64,000 nucleotides of DNA from Nannochloris sp. 'desiccata' (Eukaryota > Chlorophyta > Trebouxiophyceae > Chlorellales > Chlorellaceae). Position 1 is the stretch's first letter; each line of letters opens with the position of its first letter. Shown piece by piece: positions 10,120-21,299 of the stretch. Below the pieces are notes generated by a model. The model made no database searches, was not told the DNA's origin, and worked only from the letters and a program-made list of their open reading frames with translations. The stretch is from contig JAGTXX020000014.1 of NCBI GenBank assembly GCA_019044685.2, forward strand, positions 868,001 through 932,000, given 5' to 3'. A program made the translations under genes and the position numbers.

Positions 10120-11432
10120 ATGTCTGACCTTCAAGTACGTAGAAAACCTCATCCAGGTTCTCGTATTGAGATATATACAGCCATATAATATGACCCATTA
10201 TGATCATGCGAGTTAATGCTCACATTACCTTCCCAATTCACCGCCACTCTCCCCAAATACAGGACCTCTCTCTCTCCGCACTCTTCCGCCGGGCAGAAGC
10301 CACCTTTCAGAAACTTCAATCTCAAGCTACACCCTCTCCTTCCACCCAAAGTCAACTCGTAAACGATACACTTGCATGCCTCGAACGCGCCTCTGCGCTA
10401 GTAGATTCTTTAGGTTTATTTTCTTCGAATGAAGACAAAGATGACCTCACCACGGGAGAGATTAAATATTTACTCATCCCTTATTATAAAGCTGAAATCC
10501 TCTCACAGCAGCACCAAATTTACACCTCTAGAAGCGGGGATGATAGGAATAATGACGATAGATTATTAGATCAGCAAAAATCAAGACTAGAGACGCTAAA
10601 AGTATCTCAAACCTTGCACGAGAATTTCCTTTTGCAAGCACAGCAATATGAATTACTCAGTTCTGGTGCTCTAAAATGCATATTTGGCGTTGTAGAATCT
10701 ACTAATTTCAGTTCTGTTGCTGCACAGCCACCAAAAATCGACGCTTCTACGCTTAGAGAGCTGAAAATAGAGAAGTTTAAACTAGGAAAAAGTGTCGCTG
10801 CGCGAATTGAAGCGCTCTCCCACCGCCTTGCCTTGGGAAAGAATAAAAATGAAAGAGATCAGAAAGAAGACGAGGATGAGGAGGTCGCTGAACGTGAGCT
10901 TCAACTACTCAGAATTGAAGAAGCTGCTTTAAAGTCTATAGAATCCCTTAGAGCAGTCAGACAAGAAATAGATGTAGTGGAACATGCCACAAGCCTGACC
11001 GACGAAGCCCGACGAAGAAAAACTTCGTCAAATCTTTCCTCCTCTCAAGATCCACACTCGCAGCAGCAACAACTCCAAAATGAAGACATGCTCGCAGAGT
11101 TACGCAAAGCTGCTGGTGCATTGAAACTAGGCCAGGAAGCTCTGCATAGAGAATCTCTGCGACGTGCCGTCTTTCAACCGACACATATATCACCTACGAT
11201 CTCTGTAGAACAACAAGGCGACATCGAAGTCGCACAAATGGTCGCTCAACAACGTGCTAAAGCTGAAATTGTGCAAAAACGAGCTGCTGAGAAGGCGGAA
11301 CGTGGTCGTAGAGGTGATGATAGTGATCAAGAAGATGATAATGAGAAAGTCTATAAAGAAAGAGCAATGGATGATTGGAAGGATGCAAATCCACGAGGGT
11401 GGGGCAATAGTAAATTGAAACCTTGTGGATAG
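10120..11432 (+). CDS. TAP42: TAP42/IGBP1-like PP2A regulatory protein, 394 aa
   Basis: Binds catalytic subunits of PP2A-type phosphatases and links them to TOR signalling. Exon 1 is only five codons, 10120-10134 (MSDLQ), followed by GTACGT. The 128-nt intron ends in ATACAG at 10262. Exon 2 (10263-11432) starts DLSLSALFRRAEATFQKLQ, matching the family N terminus (SLSELFxxA). The helical TAP42 domain follows (IKYLLIPYYKAEILSQQ), then an acidic linker, FQPTHISPTISVEQQG, and the diagnostic C-terminal MDDWKDANPRGWGNSKLKP. The longer open frame from the ATG at 10200 reads through the intron and gives an N terminus that does not fit the family. This start is inferred but well supported. Confidence 0.93.
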
Positions 11433-12251
11433 GTAGAAATGAAGGTGTATGGGCTGTATTCATTCTTTAAATACGCGTGCCTTATGCAACACACTGTAAT
11501 GCCCTCTGGTTTTCATTGTTGTTTAATAAAAAGTTCTTGGCTTGTAAGATCTTAAAAAGAAAGACGACAACTGGCGCTCAGCACCAGTAACGTCCTCAAA
11601 ATTGCTTTTATGAAGTCTATGGCTTTTTATTTTTCTGGTTACATTGATAATATAAGGAAATTTTACTGTTCAAAATAGGTACTAGGTCGCAGTAGAGCTT
11701 GTAGCGTAAATAGGAGGGGTGAGTAGAGGGAAGGGGTGAAAGGCGGTCGTTAATAATAAGTAAATAAAATATTATTACTCGTCGGGGTGTGTGTTCAAAT
11801 ACTGAGGTGGGGGTTAGTAGGGTAGGTGAGTTGGGGGATAAAGAGAAAGAGTTTGTTGTTGTAGAATACGCTCAAGCTAAAAAAAAATGTGTACTTCGTT
11901 TTTCTTATATCTCGGTAATGTAACGGCGTAAAAATAAAAACAGCGGGGAAAAAAAAAAGATGAACACAAAGCGTCGCTGCACAAAAATAATAGGTAAACA
12001 AGAGCAACCAGAGCTTCTGCCTCTATAAATCAAGTCAGAGGCGGTAAACTAATGATACATTTGTACGAGTATGAGAAATTAACTCATATTTTAGGGGAAG
12101 GATGAAGAAAAGAAGAGGAAAGAAAGTGATACTTTCGTCAAAAAAAAAAAGAAAATAAAGAAAAGAACTTGTTCAGAAACTAATTTTTTATAAACAAAGC
12201 TCAAACTACGTATATCTATGAATATATTGTCATCATGCAACAGCAGCAGGT
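11433..12251. other. Convergent 3' region, 819 nt, no gene seen
   Basis: Between the ends of TAP42 and the large surface-protein gene. It contains TGTAA at 11494, a possible green-algal-type polyadenylation signal about 60 nt after the TAP42 stop, and several A-rich and purine-rich runs (for example 11881-11960, 12100-12170). The short minus ORF at 11795-12007 looks compositional. Confidence 0.5.
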
Positions 12252-15200
12252 TTAAGAAGAAAGGAACTGGGCATCAGAAGCAGAAGTGGTGTTACTATTC
12301 CTATTCACAACACCGCCAGTACGACTACCAAAGAGAAGTTTCTTAGGCCAGAGATCTTTCACAGCAGGACCAACAGTCTTCCCCAGAGTTCTGAACGCAA
12401 GACCCACTCGAACAGAAATAAAAATCAAGAATCCTACTGCCTGTAAGGCCAGCATAGCAACACCCATAGTATGTCGCTCAGAAGGCGACCACTGTGGCTT
12501 TGCAATCAACGCAATTCCACAAGCAAAAATAGCTAAATCGCAGGTCGAGGCTACCATTTCTGCTGCCAGCTCGATGCGGAGACGATACGGGTGACACAAC
12601 CTGAGGTAGACAACATGCATCAAAGCAACGACTAATAAAGCCATAACTTGACCAATGTTGTTGACACCACCAGGACCATTGATAATCACAGCAAACAGCA
12701 CCATTTTAGTGACAGCAAAGATGATACCAAACGTTTGTAAAGCTTGTAAAGCACCCTCTGCAGCACCTGTCGAGGTGGCGGGCACCAACACACCAGTGCC
12801 AACAACGTCTTCGGTACCCATAGAGTTAAATGAAGAGGAGATGGCCGTAGGATCATACCGGGATCGAACGCGAAGGACTTGAGGACCATGGGCATCTTCA
12901 AAGAAGCAGCCATAACGTTTCACAAACTCGGCATCCCACTTGCCGCGACCGAGCCAAGCAGCGCCGTCGGTGATAGCAAGAGCTTCTGCATGTGCTGAGC
13001 TGTCTTGGAAACCAAATACAGGACGTAATGTCCATATATATATGGCAGATGTGGCCTTCTTAAAGAAAGAAGGTGTTGTAGTCTGCTCTGTAGTAGGAGG
13101 CGCTCCATTGTTCGAGCTACCTCCAGCAGCAGCTGCAGCATGAGAAGTGCTAGCTCCAGAGCCAGAAGCCCCTCCAAATTCAGCAAGACTATCTCTTGCT
13201 TCGGGTCCTAGCATAGCAGCTGTCAAGCTACCCTCAGGGGTAGAGCCAAGAGAAGACGCAAGTTGAGCGTCAAGTTCCGAATGAGCGTCTTGTGTCGCTA
13301 CCAGCACATACAACGCACGGCGTTGCTCCACAGCAGACCTCAGCAGATATTTCACTATAAATACAGACGCCAGGCTTAAAAATCCAAAGGGAATTACTAC
13401 AGCAAAGACAACCCCAAGGGTGACGATCCCTCCGTTAGTGGACTTCAAAAGACCAGCCCCTGCTGCAGCAATCATGGGTAAGGTCATCATAAAAACCAAT
13501 AACTCCATACGGGGGAGATGAAGCATCTTGGGGACGGATTTCTTAGCCCAGCGAAGCAGGCCCAGCACGCACAGATGTAAGACCAATGTTGCTCCGATGG
13601 CAACAGCAGTCCAAAATAATACATCCCAAAGGGAACTTAAACGACGTGCATCCGCATCTGGTCCTTCCCCAGCATTCTGAATCGTACGAATACGAGATAA
13701 AGTTGAAGCTCCTATCGTCTCGCCTGCAGCTGCAGAAGCACCGCTGGTGCTATTGACCGTGGCGCCACCACTGCCATCAGCAGTGGCGGTAACCACAACA
13801 TAACTAAAGCCAGAGCTCGACAGGGCCGTGAGAGGGTCATTAAGAAGTAACATACGGGATTTGCGAGCTACGGGTGGTCCATTATTCGGGGCAGGATTCA
13901 CTTTAGGACCATCCTGATCAACAATATCATCCTCACAATCGTCGCTATCTCCTTCCTTGGCAGCAATGACAGGTGCCACTGATGGCGTAGGTGCTGGTGC
14001 CAAAGGAGGGGGGCTGACCCTAATAGGCGGCGATGGTGAGGGGAAAGGCGAGGGTGACTTTTCAGGAGAGGGTGCTGGCGCTGGCGCTTTGGAAGAAGGC
14101 AAAGGCGAAGGTGCCAGCGCCGGCGTCAGTGACTTTGGTGAAGACGGCAAGGGGCTGGGAGCAGGAGCAGAGGAAGGAGGATTACTCAGTGGTGGAGAAG
14201 GTAATTTCGCACCAGGGATATCTATAATAATACCACTATCTTCAGTCGCTTCTTGCTGTGCAGTACCGTTCCGATCAGAAGAGATATTTAACGGTCGTGG
14301 CGGTGGTGGTGGTGGCGGTGACCCCCCAAGGCCTTTTGCGTCTTTACCAGCCTCGCCAACAGAACTGGGTGCTTTGTCGGGGGTAAGGGAGATGCCCGCA
14401 TTACCTCCAGGAGCAGGGCTGGGCGATACAGCACCATTATTACTGCTATTACCATCGTTGCCTCCAGTAGAGGTGTTTGTTGGCACTACTGCTGGAGGTG
14501 GCGGTTTATTTTTGGAGCTGCCAGGTGGCGGGGAAAGAGACTTTTCAGTGGTGTTATCCTCAGGTAAGATAACTACGACTGTATCTTCTTCAGTACCGTC
14601 ATTTGGCGATGGTGGCTGTGGTGTTTCTAGTATAATGCCATTATCTTCACCTCCTTGTTGTACTACAGGGACTGGCGGAGTGGCGCCAAGAACGATACCT
14701 CCCGTGGGGGTAGGTGGTGTGCTTTCTACCGCGACAGTAGCACCGCTCGTCGCAGGTTGTTGCTGCTGGGGCTCTTGCTGCTGCTGGGGCTGCTGTTGCT
14801 CTTGGACAACAGGAGCAGACGTTGGGACAGTAATGACAGCATCATCATCAGTAGTAACGATATTCGTGCTTTCTTCCTCTTCCTCTGTTCCTTCATCTGC
14901 TGCTTTTTCTTCTTCTTCTTCTTCTTCTGCTCCTGTTACTTCTGCTTCTATTAATTCTTCTGCTTCATTTCCTGCTTCTGTTTCTATTACTTCTTCTGCT
15001 TCCCCCTGGTCAAAGGGCTCAGCAGCAGCAGCAGCAGAGGAAGCAGGTTTCACTATAAACGGAGAAGGTTTGGTGCCATTAGAACTGATTAAATCTTGTT
15101 CTGGTAATTGGACTATTACCACCAACACAGGGACTGTCATTGGTGCGCTCTCAGTATCAGTATCAATATCACTCGTGTCCTCTCCATTTTCACTTGCATC

Positions 15201-16393
15201 ACTGTCATTGCTGACGACATCAGGATCAGTACTATTGTTGAGAACTGGAACTGAGACAACTTCTCCAGTCTGGCCATCTGCTCCTATATTCGTACTGGGA
15301 TCATAGCTACCATCAGGCAGGATTTTCACTTCTACAGGGGTATAAGGAAAACGAGCTGTGGTGTCTGCAAGCTCCGCAGCTTGTTTTTTTTCTTCTTCTG
15401 TAGGCGCTGTGTTTGCAGGGCCAACTTTTGGCTGTAAAGCAACCCATTCCATACCCGAAGCCGCAGCTTTATAATTAGATGGCATATTTGTAATAGGTAA
15501 CGTGCCGCTCATAGCGAACGTTTGAGCAAAGCCAGCGAAATTGATGGCTCCGACTCCAACAGCGCCCGTGGGAGAAAGCACTGCTGCTCCTAATGAGACA
15601 GCCAGAGATCCAGCAACACCCCAGCTTGCTGCAGTAGCGAATGTGCTGCTGTTTTCAGTACCATTTGCAGCAGCAACAGCTGTAGGAGAGGGGATGTAAT
15701 CCAGAGAAATGCTGGCGTAATTGTTCACAGCACCACCGTCTGCGGCAGTGGCAACCCCATTTTCTACGTATAAAGATACTTTTCCAGGCTGGTCTTTAAT
15801 TTCTACGAAAGATAATACCCAGAGCATGCCTGTATCTTTGCTATAAACGACGTCAACACGATCGGCACCGTCGATTGTGAAGAGCTGCAGACGATGAAGG
15901 TTTGAAAAACATAGGTTAAAAAGGTTGATTTCAAGTGAGTAATTTGATATGCAACAAAGGGAAGGATCAAAGATGGTGGACAATTGTCAAATTATGAATA
16001 AAAATGCTTACTCCTAGAGGGTTTTTCTGAACCAAAGCTCTGCCAAAATTTACGGTAAATAAAGGGGTGATTGAAGAGGTTGAGCCGCTCTGCCCATTGC
16101 TAGTTACCGTTACCTACACATATGAAAGAATTGAGAGGTGAGCGTTGGGCTGCAAAGAGGAAACAGAGAATAGGGTGCAGGGGGGTAAGATCACTCTAAA
16201 CACTCACGTCGAAAGAAGACTTCTCTGCTAATAAGAAGCGGCCATGTATCAAGGATGGTCGGATATTTAGATGCTGGATGGAAGGGCGTCCAATTGCACT
16301 ATTGAAGAGGCAAGCAGCCGCAAAGAGAAAGGCCACGGCTTTGACGCTCCTCATCGCATTGCGTCCTCGGCCAGCTGGGTCTCCTTCTAGCAT
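12252..16393 (-). CDS. Large surface protein: signal peptide, Ig-like region, Pro-rich stalk, seven TM segments; 1306 aa
   Basis: Exons 16393-16208, 16113-16012 and 15884-12252; all junctions keep frame (FD|VTVTSNG, NPLG|LFTIDG). The signal peptide is around MRSVKAVAFLFAAACLFNSA; either ATG, 16393 or 16354, may start. Residues about 60-145 resemble a bacterial-type Ig-like domain (LFTVNFGRA ... GKVSLYVENGVATAADGGAV). Then come an acidic/threonine-rich region with a Glu run, a long Pro/Ser/Ala-rich stalk (encoded near 13950-14560) like algal hydroxyproline-rich glycoproteins, and seven hydrophobic segments, the first three near LFWTAVAIGATLVLHL, LLVFMMTLPMIAAAG and VFAVVIPFGFLSL and the last four in the final 220 residues. 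HPYRLRIELA lies in a loop between two of the last TMs. It is probably a plasma-membrane receptor, channel or wall anchor. No catalytic motif is seen; TRP-like channels share the overall layout only. Confidence 0.8.
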
Positions 16394-16813
16394 TATAAAT
16401 TGGCTTGGGCGCGCTAGCCCAATGTTTATTAGGTCTTTCAGGTCGAAGCAGATGTAGTATTGAAGGAAATCGTCGTCGGTTTACTTAATAATAGGTAACC
16501 AGTGGATGAGTTTGCTAGCTTTATTTATTTTGTATCTTTATCACTAATTTGACATCTTGGCGTTTCAGCCAATGTATAACAATTGCAATGTTACTCCAAA
16601 ACCGCCTTTATATTGCCGCTCAATGAGTCATTGCTTGATTGAGGCGCCTGCGTGTAAAGTTTGGGTAGCTTCTCAATGCTGCTATCACACGCGGTCTTTA
16701 AATCCAATCGGCATCAATGAGTGCAAATCATTTTAATAGATTTCGAAAAAAATAGTCATTAAGATTGCAACGGCCTAGAGGCTCCTTTGTGACCACATTG
16801 ATACCTAATTGCG
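16394..16813. promoter_or_regulatory. Divergent promoter region, surface protein / MED8
   Basis: A 420-nt spacer between two divergent ATGs. TATAAA lies on the minus strand about 10 nt upstream of the ATG at 16393, which would be unusually close for a TATA box and slightly favours the later ATG at 16354. Nothing else is recognised. Confidence 0.45.
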
Positions 16814-17560
16814 ATGGCGACTGATCAGATTAATCTATTAATGGGTGCTAAAAGCGGCGGGATGAATTTGCTTGCTGTTAAATCTCGAGCTGATGAGATT
16901 CGAAAAACATTAGATAACCTGCTGCAGACGTTGAAATTCGCCCCCGCTTCTCTTCAATGGTCAGATCACTTACCACAATTTTTGATTAAAATTTTACTGT
17001 CTACTTCTACCAATTTACCAGTCCTTTTAATACCTCCCATCTTCAGGTCTGATGCTATGGATAAATTCGCAGTGCTGAACATTCAGCTCCAGAATCTATC
17101 CAGCCAAGTTCGCCCTTTACTTCAACATTACACTGTCCACCCCCGAAGTGTTAATCAAACCAATGCTCCAATCTTACCTATAATGCTCGCTACAAAACTC
17201 TTACCAGAGCAAGAGGCAGAACACATTGCTCTTTTAGCTGATAGTACAATCAATAGTTCCTCCCCGGCAGCGGCAGCTACAATGGAAAAAGAAATGGCGG
17301 CAGTTGCAAAAGGGACAGCAGAACTTGCAGCTCTTGTTGATTCTCTAACGCAGAATGGAGGGCCTCTGGATGCAAAAGGCAGCGCAAGAATCAAAATAAC
17401 TGCTTCTGTGAGAGCAATAGATGAAAGTACAAAGAAAAATAGCGCTGCTGCTGTAGTAGAAGCGAAGCGGCAACTAGGGGAGCGGCACCACCCACAACGA
17501 CAGCAGTTGCAAGGATCTGAACTGCTTCTAGCTGCTGCGAGCTATGGCCATGGCCTTTAG
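16814..17560 (+). CDS. MED8: Mediator complex subunit 8, 219 aa
   Basis: Head-module subunit of Mediator, bridging activators and RNA polymerase II in the nucleus. The open frame is continuous, but family comparison points to an 87-nt intron (16960-17046, GTCAGA to CTTCAG) that is a multiple of three and has no stop. Removing it gives SLQWSDAMDKFAVLNIQLQN, the MED8 core (W..xDxFxxLxxQLxxL); retaining it inserts a hydrophobic 29-residue segment that interrupts the helix. Other family-like parts are VKSRADEIRKTLDNLLQTL at the N terminus and MLATKLLPEQEAEH in the middle. The C terminus is alanine/glutamine-rich. TGTAA follows the stop at about 17578. Confidence 0.75.
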   Translation: MATDQINLLMGAKSGGMNLLAVKSRADEIRKTLDNLLQTLKFAPASLQWSDHLPQFLIKILLSTSTNLPVLLIPPIFRSDAMDKFAVLNIQLQNLSSQVRPLLQHYTVHPRSVNQTNAPILPIMLATKLLPEQEAEHIALLADSTINSSSPAAAATMEKEMAAVAKGTAELAALVDSLTQNGGPLDAKGSARIKITASVRAIDESTKKNSAAAVVEAKRQLGERHHPQRQQLQGSELLLAAASYGHGL

Positions 17561-17925
17561 TATAATTTTATTTCAAATTGTAAATAGCGTAGCTTTTTTT
17601 TACAATTGAGAAGTAAAATAAAACGAATAAGAAAAGGTTAAGGGAATCCTCTCGGGCAATTTAAAAAAAATGTTATATTTTGTTCATTCGTAGTTGTTGG
17701 TTGGTTGAATCGTAGGAAATAAAGGTAAAATTAAAAGAATTAAAGGCTCTCACATGAAGGAAGGAAGGAAGAAAGAAAGACAAATCAAAAGAAGAATAAG
17801 AAAGAAAAGAAGGATCCACAACAAGTCGGAAAAACCCAGAGCAGAAACTTAAAGAAATGTTTCAGAAAAACAAAAATCAATCTACATCTATCAATAAGAC
17901 AGACAAGACAGTTATTCCACCTTCT
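17561..17925. other. Convergent 3' region with GA-rich tract
   Basis: A 365-nt spacer between MED8 and CYP710 ends. A purine-rich stretch of GGAA/GAAA repeats lies at about 17756-17812. No gene seen. Confidence 0.5.
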
Positions 17926-19491
17926 TTATACATCTTTCTCAGGTTCAGGTGCCTCCATTCCAGCAAGATACGCTTTTGCAGCTACATCTTTCCCATGATC
18001 TTTCCTCCACTCCATAGTCATGTACGAATCATAGGGATAAATTGTAGGAAGGTACTTCCAAAGATCAGATTTTTCAGTACGACGACGTACCCAGTCACAA
18101 GAAGTAGACAAAATAGACAGATAACAGACCAATTGATTTACTGCATACTCTTTACCGACACAGTAATGTGGACCAGCGCCGAAAACAAGGTAGTTGCGGG
18201 CATGGACGATATCCTCTTTCCTGTGGGGGCCAAAGCGATCAGGGTCAAAACTCTCAGGGTTTGAGAAGCCTTGCATGCATGCAGCGTTGACCGAAGGGAA
18301 GACCATCGTTCCAGCAGGGGCGGTGTAGTCTTCGGTAATAGGATAGGGGGCATAGGTCATCTGAGGTACCATGGGGGCGGGGGCACGGTACCGGAGAATT
18401 TCTTTCACAACCTGACGGGTGAATGGCATGGAAGAAATAGCTTCACCATCAAGAGTCTTTTCCAAGTTATCACCACGGACAGCGTACTGTTCGGCACGGA
18501 CACGGGCAAGGATGTCGGGGCGGTCAGCCATCAACGCTGTAGTCCATACTAAAGAAGCGGTAGAAGCATCTTGAGAAGCGAATAAAAAGAGAATCAACGC
18601 ATCAGCCATTTTCCAGTCTGTAGTATGAGAAGGTTGAGGTTCGCCTTTTTCTTTTGCTTCAGTAATCTCCTCTAAACACCGACGAACCCAGAAATCCGCC
18701 AAACAACGGGGTTCCCCGCCTTGCTGAATATACGTTTTCGCCCTATTAATGCACGTTTGTAACACTTCCATGACATATAACCGTCCTTTACGTCCACGCC
18801 ATACTGCAGTACCAGGCAAGCAAATAGGAGCAGCCAAAAAGGCGTCTGTCATGTCGGAATAGGCTTGGGAAAATTTCTGTCGAACTATGGGATCGTCCAA
18901 ATAAGGTCCTACAAACACATCTTGAGATGTTTCTTGATTCATATTACGGATATAATCTCGAATTTCAAACTCTTTTCCTTCATGCTTTTCCAACCATGAG
19001 CTCATATGGCGACGGATAATGCCATCTTGTAATTGAATGTAGATGGAAAGCGCTTTGCGGGTGAACAAAGATAAGAAAGACTTGCGGAGAGCCTTGTGTT
19101 CAGGTCCATGGGCAAAAGCCATGTTGTTTTTTCCTAAGATGTTCTTGGCGGAAGGGTGTAACACCATAAGGAGCTTCTCAGGATCGTTGGCAACCATGAG
19201 TTCTCTGCATTTTTCAGGGTCGGTAACAAACAAAATGTATTTGCCAAAAAGAGAATTGAAAGAGACACCGCCAGACCAAGCCCATTGTCTTTGCTGTTCC
19301 CAAAATGCATATGGGTCTTTGACCATGGTGATAACGCCTCCCAAGATAGGAGTGATGGAAGAAGGGCCAGGGATACTTTTTCCTGTGGATTTCCGGGTCT
19401 TCATTTTGAAACGGAGCTGTTCATATAAAGCATACGCTCCAGTGGCAGCTCCAACGTAGAGTAGTAAAGATCCAGCGCCGGCTTCGGCCAT
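17926..19491 (-). CDS. CYP710: Cytochrome P450 CYP710-type sterol C-22 desaturase, 521 aa
   Basis: Introduces the C22 double bond into the sterol side chain (ergosterol/stigmasterol-type sterols) in the ER. The N-terminal anchor is around AGSLLLYVGAATGAYALYEQ, followed by a Pro-rich hinge (IPGPSSITPILGG). The I-helix reads FASQDASTASLVW, in which A-x-x-D-A-S-T is typical of CYP61/CYP710. The K-helix ExxR is in KEILRYRAPAP. The haem loop is FGAGPHYCVGKEYA with the Cys ligand. Single coding exon. The start is taken at 19491 (MAEAGAGS). Just upstream a pyrimidine tract with CTGCAG at about 19512 suggests a 5'-UTR intron. CYP61 of fungi is the same functional class; the plant-like symbol follows the rest of the window. 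Confidence 0.92.
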   Translation of the reverse strand: MAEAGAGSLLLYVGAATGAYALYEQLRFKMKTRKSTGKSIPGPSSITPILGGVITMVKDPYAFWEQQRQWAWSGGVSFNSLFGKYILFVTDPEKCRELMVANDPEKLLMVLHPSAKNILGKNNMAFAHGPEHKALRKSFLSLFTRKALSIYIQLQDGIIRRHMSSWLEKHEGKEFEIRDYIRNMNQETSQDVFVGPYLDDPIVRQKFSQAYSDMTDAFLAAPICLPGTAVWRGRKGRLYVMEVLQTCINRAKTYIQQGGEPRCLADFWVRRCLEEITEAKEKGEPQPSHTTDWKMADALILFLFASQDASTASLVWTTALMADRPDILARVRAEQYAVRGDNLEKTLDGEAISSMPFTRQVVKEILRYRAPAPMVPQMTYAPYPITEDYTAPAGTMVFPSVNAACMQGFSNPESFDPDRFGPHRKEDIVHARNYLVFGAGPHYCVGKEYAVNQLVCYLSILSTSCDWVRRRTEKSDLWKYLPTIYPYDSYMTMEWRKDHGKDVAAKAYLAGMEAPEPEKDV

Positions 19492-20363
19492 GTTGGGGAG
19501 ACCATACGTCTGCAGAAAGAGAAAGAAAATGTAAATAGTTGGGTAACCGCTGATGAGCACAAAGGGGCTGAGGCATATAATTTATACTCTAAAGAGAGAT
19601 TGATTGGGCAGATGAGTCGTTTAAAACGTAGACCATAGTCTCTAGATGAGATTATGATTAGTATCAAGGCTTTAGGTGATTCTACAACCCCAATGCAGCA
19701 GTTGAGTGACAAAAATCACTGCAAACAAGATTCAACTATTACCTCAGGAGCGAGGAAGCTGGTCGTGTTCATCTTGGCAGATTGTTATCAAAATGGTTGG
19801 GACAGTTTGTCGATTCGGTATACTATGACCAAGAGCGCCTTCGCAGCTATTTTAAGGCTGAACAAAACAAATGAATTGAATTTTCCTTCAAGCCCGATTT
19901 AGGCCTTGTTTCTCTTGAACCTATCTCAGTGGATGGATCCCAGGATAGATCGGGCTGCAATGTAAATATAGTGTAAATTGATTTTGCAGGGTGAGATGCA
20001 TGTGTACGTGTAGAGAAAGGAGAGGTGCCCCATGGAATGCCTGCTGCTGCTACAATTGTTGAACAGCAACCATAGTATTGAAGAAAATCTTTCTCGTTTT
20101 TTTACATCTGCATGTTGCGTATACCATGTATCAATTTGTTTATTTATTTCCCCTCTTTTTGGCTCCTTGCCTTAAAATGATTTATCTTCCGGGAACCATT
20201 TATCTCAGATTATATCCCATTTTCTGGCCAGCGATTCTGGGGTTTTCATAATAAAATTTGCTCTAGCAGGTTCTCTGAAAGACCCGAGCCTGAAAATTTC
20301 CTTTGCTCTTTGATTCCTTGCGAACTTTGAGAGTTTCTCGCGACTCTGTGAGAATCAAACAAA
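19492..20363. other. Divergent intergenic region, 872 nt
   Basis: Contains the promoter and probably a 5'-UTR exon of CYP710 and the promoter of the gene starting at 20364. The ORFs at 19654-19902 (plus) and 19401-19712 (minus) show no domain and overlap the UTR intron. No RNA gene seen. Confidence 0.45.
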
Positions 20364-21299
20364 ATGCAGTTCCCAAGCCGCAGCCAGCTGGTCCTAGGGA
20401 CCGCTGCAGCGCTCTTAGTAGGCGGCAGCGCGATTCGCATGGTAAGAGAATCATCACTGTTCCTGTTACTTCTGCTCGGAATTTCTAAATCGTTGGTTGT
20501 TTTCGTTGAATTTTTTAATGAGCTGGTTTGCTGTTTCGTGTAGGTTCGTGTATCTCGACCTTATCAGGGCCATGGCGCACTCATGGCGTCCAGTTCATTC
20601 TCCGCCACCAGAAATGCTGCCGCGGACATCGGCTCTGCACCTGCCGAGCCCCAGATGCCACGAGTGCGCAAATGCGGCGAATATCATGATCACAATGATG
20701 AGTGCGACTCTCAGGGTGTATCTCAGCCTCAGGGTGTATCTCAACCTCAGCATTTGTTTTGGAGTCCAGATATCCAGTTTGTCGTCGCTCTTCTTTTTTG
20801 CATTGGCTCCGCCGCAATGCATCCCGCTGTGAGGGTAAGTGCTTGCTTTGTTTAGTCCCCACCCCTGGTGACAGCCGCTTGACTCTACTCTATGTTTAAT
20901 ATATAAATTCCCTTGCTGCTCTATTCCTTTCACGGTTACAAGTAACTTAACCTGCTCCTGACTGCAACTTTGCCGTTCACCTTGTTCTCCCTATGCCTTT
21001 CTTTTTTTGCAGGCGGAAATCGTCAACAATACAGTCGCGTGTATTGGAACCGGGATTGTGTGGTAACTACGTACCAGGCCAGCAATAGCAAGATTGATAA
21101 ATTGGAGAGACGCCTTGGAGGATTAAAAAAGGAAATGAGGAGGGGCTTTAGGGAAATGGAGAGCACGTCGGAGAGACGCCTTAAAGAATTAAAAAAGGAA
21201 ATGAAGAAGAATATGGATCAGCTTTTAGACAAACTCGATATTTTGAAAGAAAAGCATTTTAGGGACGGCGGCGAGCATGAAAAGCGCAAAAAAAACTGA
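20364..21299 (+). CDS. Small TM protein followed by out-of-frame coiled-coil ORF (gene model uncertain)
   Basis: Exon 1, 20364-20441, encodes MQFPSRSQLVLGTAAALLVG, a signal- or transit-like N terminus, and ends at GTAAGA. Exon 2, 20544-20834, ends at GTAAGT. It contains CGEYHDHNDECDSQ, a repeated QGVSQP motif and a hydrophobic segment (FVVALLFCIGSAAMHP). Spliced to 21013 (TTTGCAG acceptor), the frame continues only 17 codons (AEIVNNTVACIGTGIVW) to TAA at 21066. The same exon in another frame is open to 21299 and encodes a strong charged coiled coil (KIDKLERRLGGLKKEM ... ERRLKELKKEMKKNMDQLL). Either the coiled coil is reached by an alternative donor in exon 2, such as CAGG|GTGTAT, or a frameshift or assembly error separates it. 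Family unknown. Confidence 0.45.
20711..20746 (+). repeat. Tandem 18-nt coding repeat (two copies)
   Basis: Two near-identical copies of CAGGGTGTATCTCARCCT encode QGVSQP twice within exon 2 of the gene starting at 20364. Confidence 0.7.

Noticed and set aside
13957..15306. 449-aa plus-strand ORF, Gly/Ser-rich
   Set aside because: Antisense to the Pro/Ser-rich stalk of the surface-protein gene; its length comes from the repetitive codons on the other strand.
21065..21084. 20-nt intron that would repair the frame of the gene at 20364
   Set aside because: GTAACT...CCAG would be far shorter than any other intron here; nucleomorph-size introns do not fit this genome.
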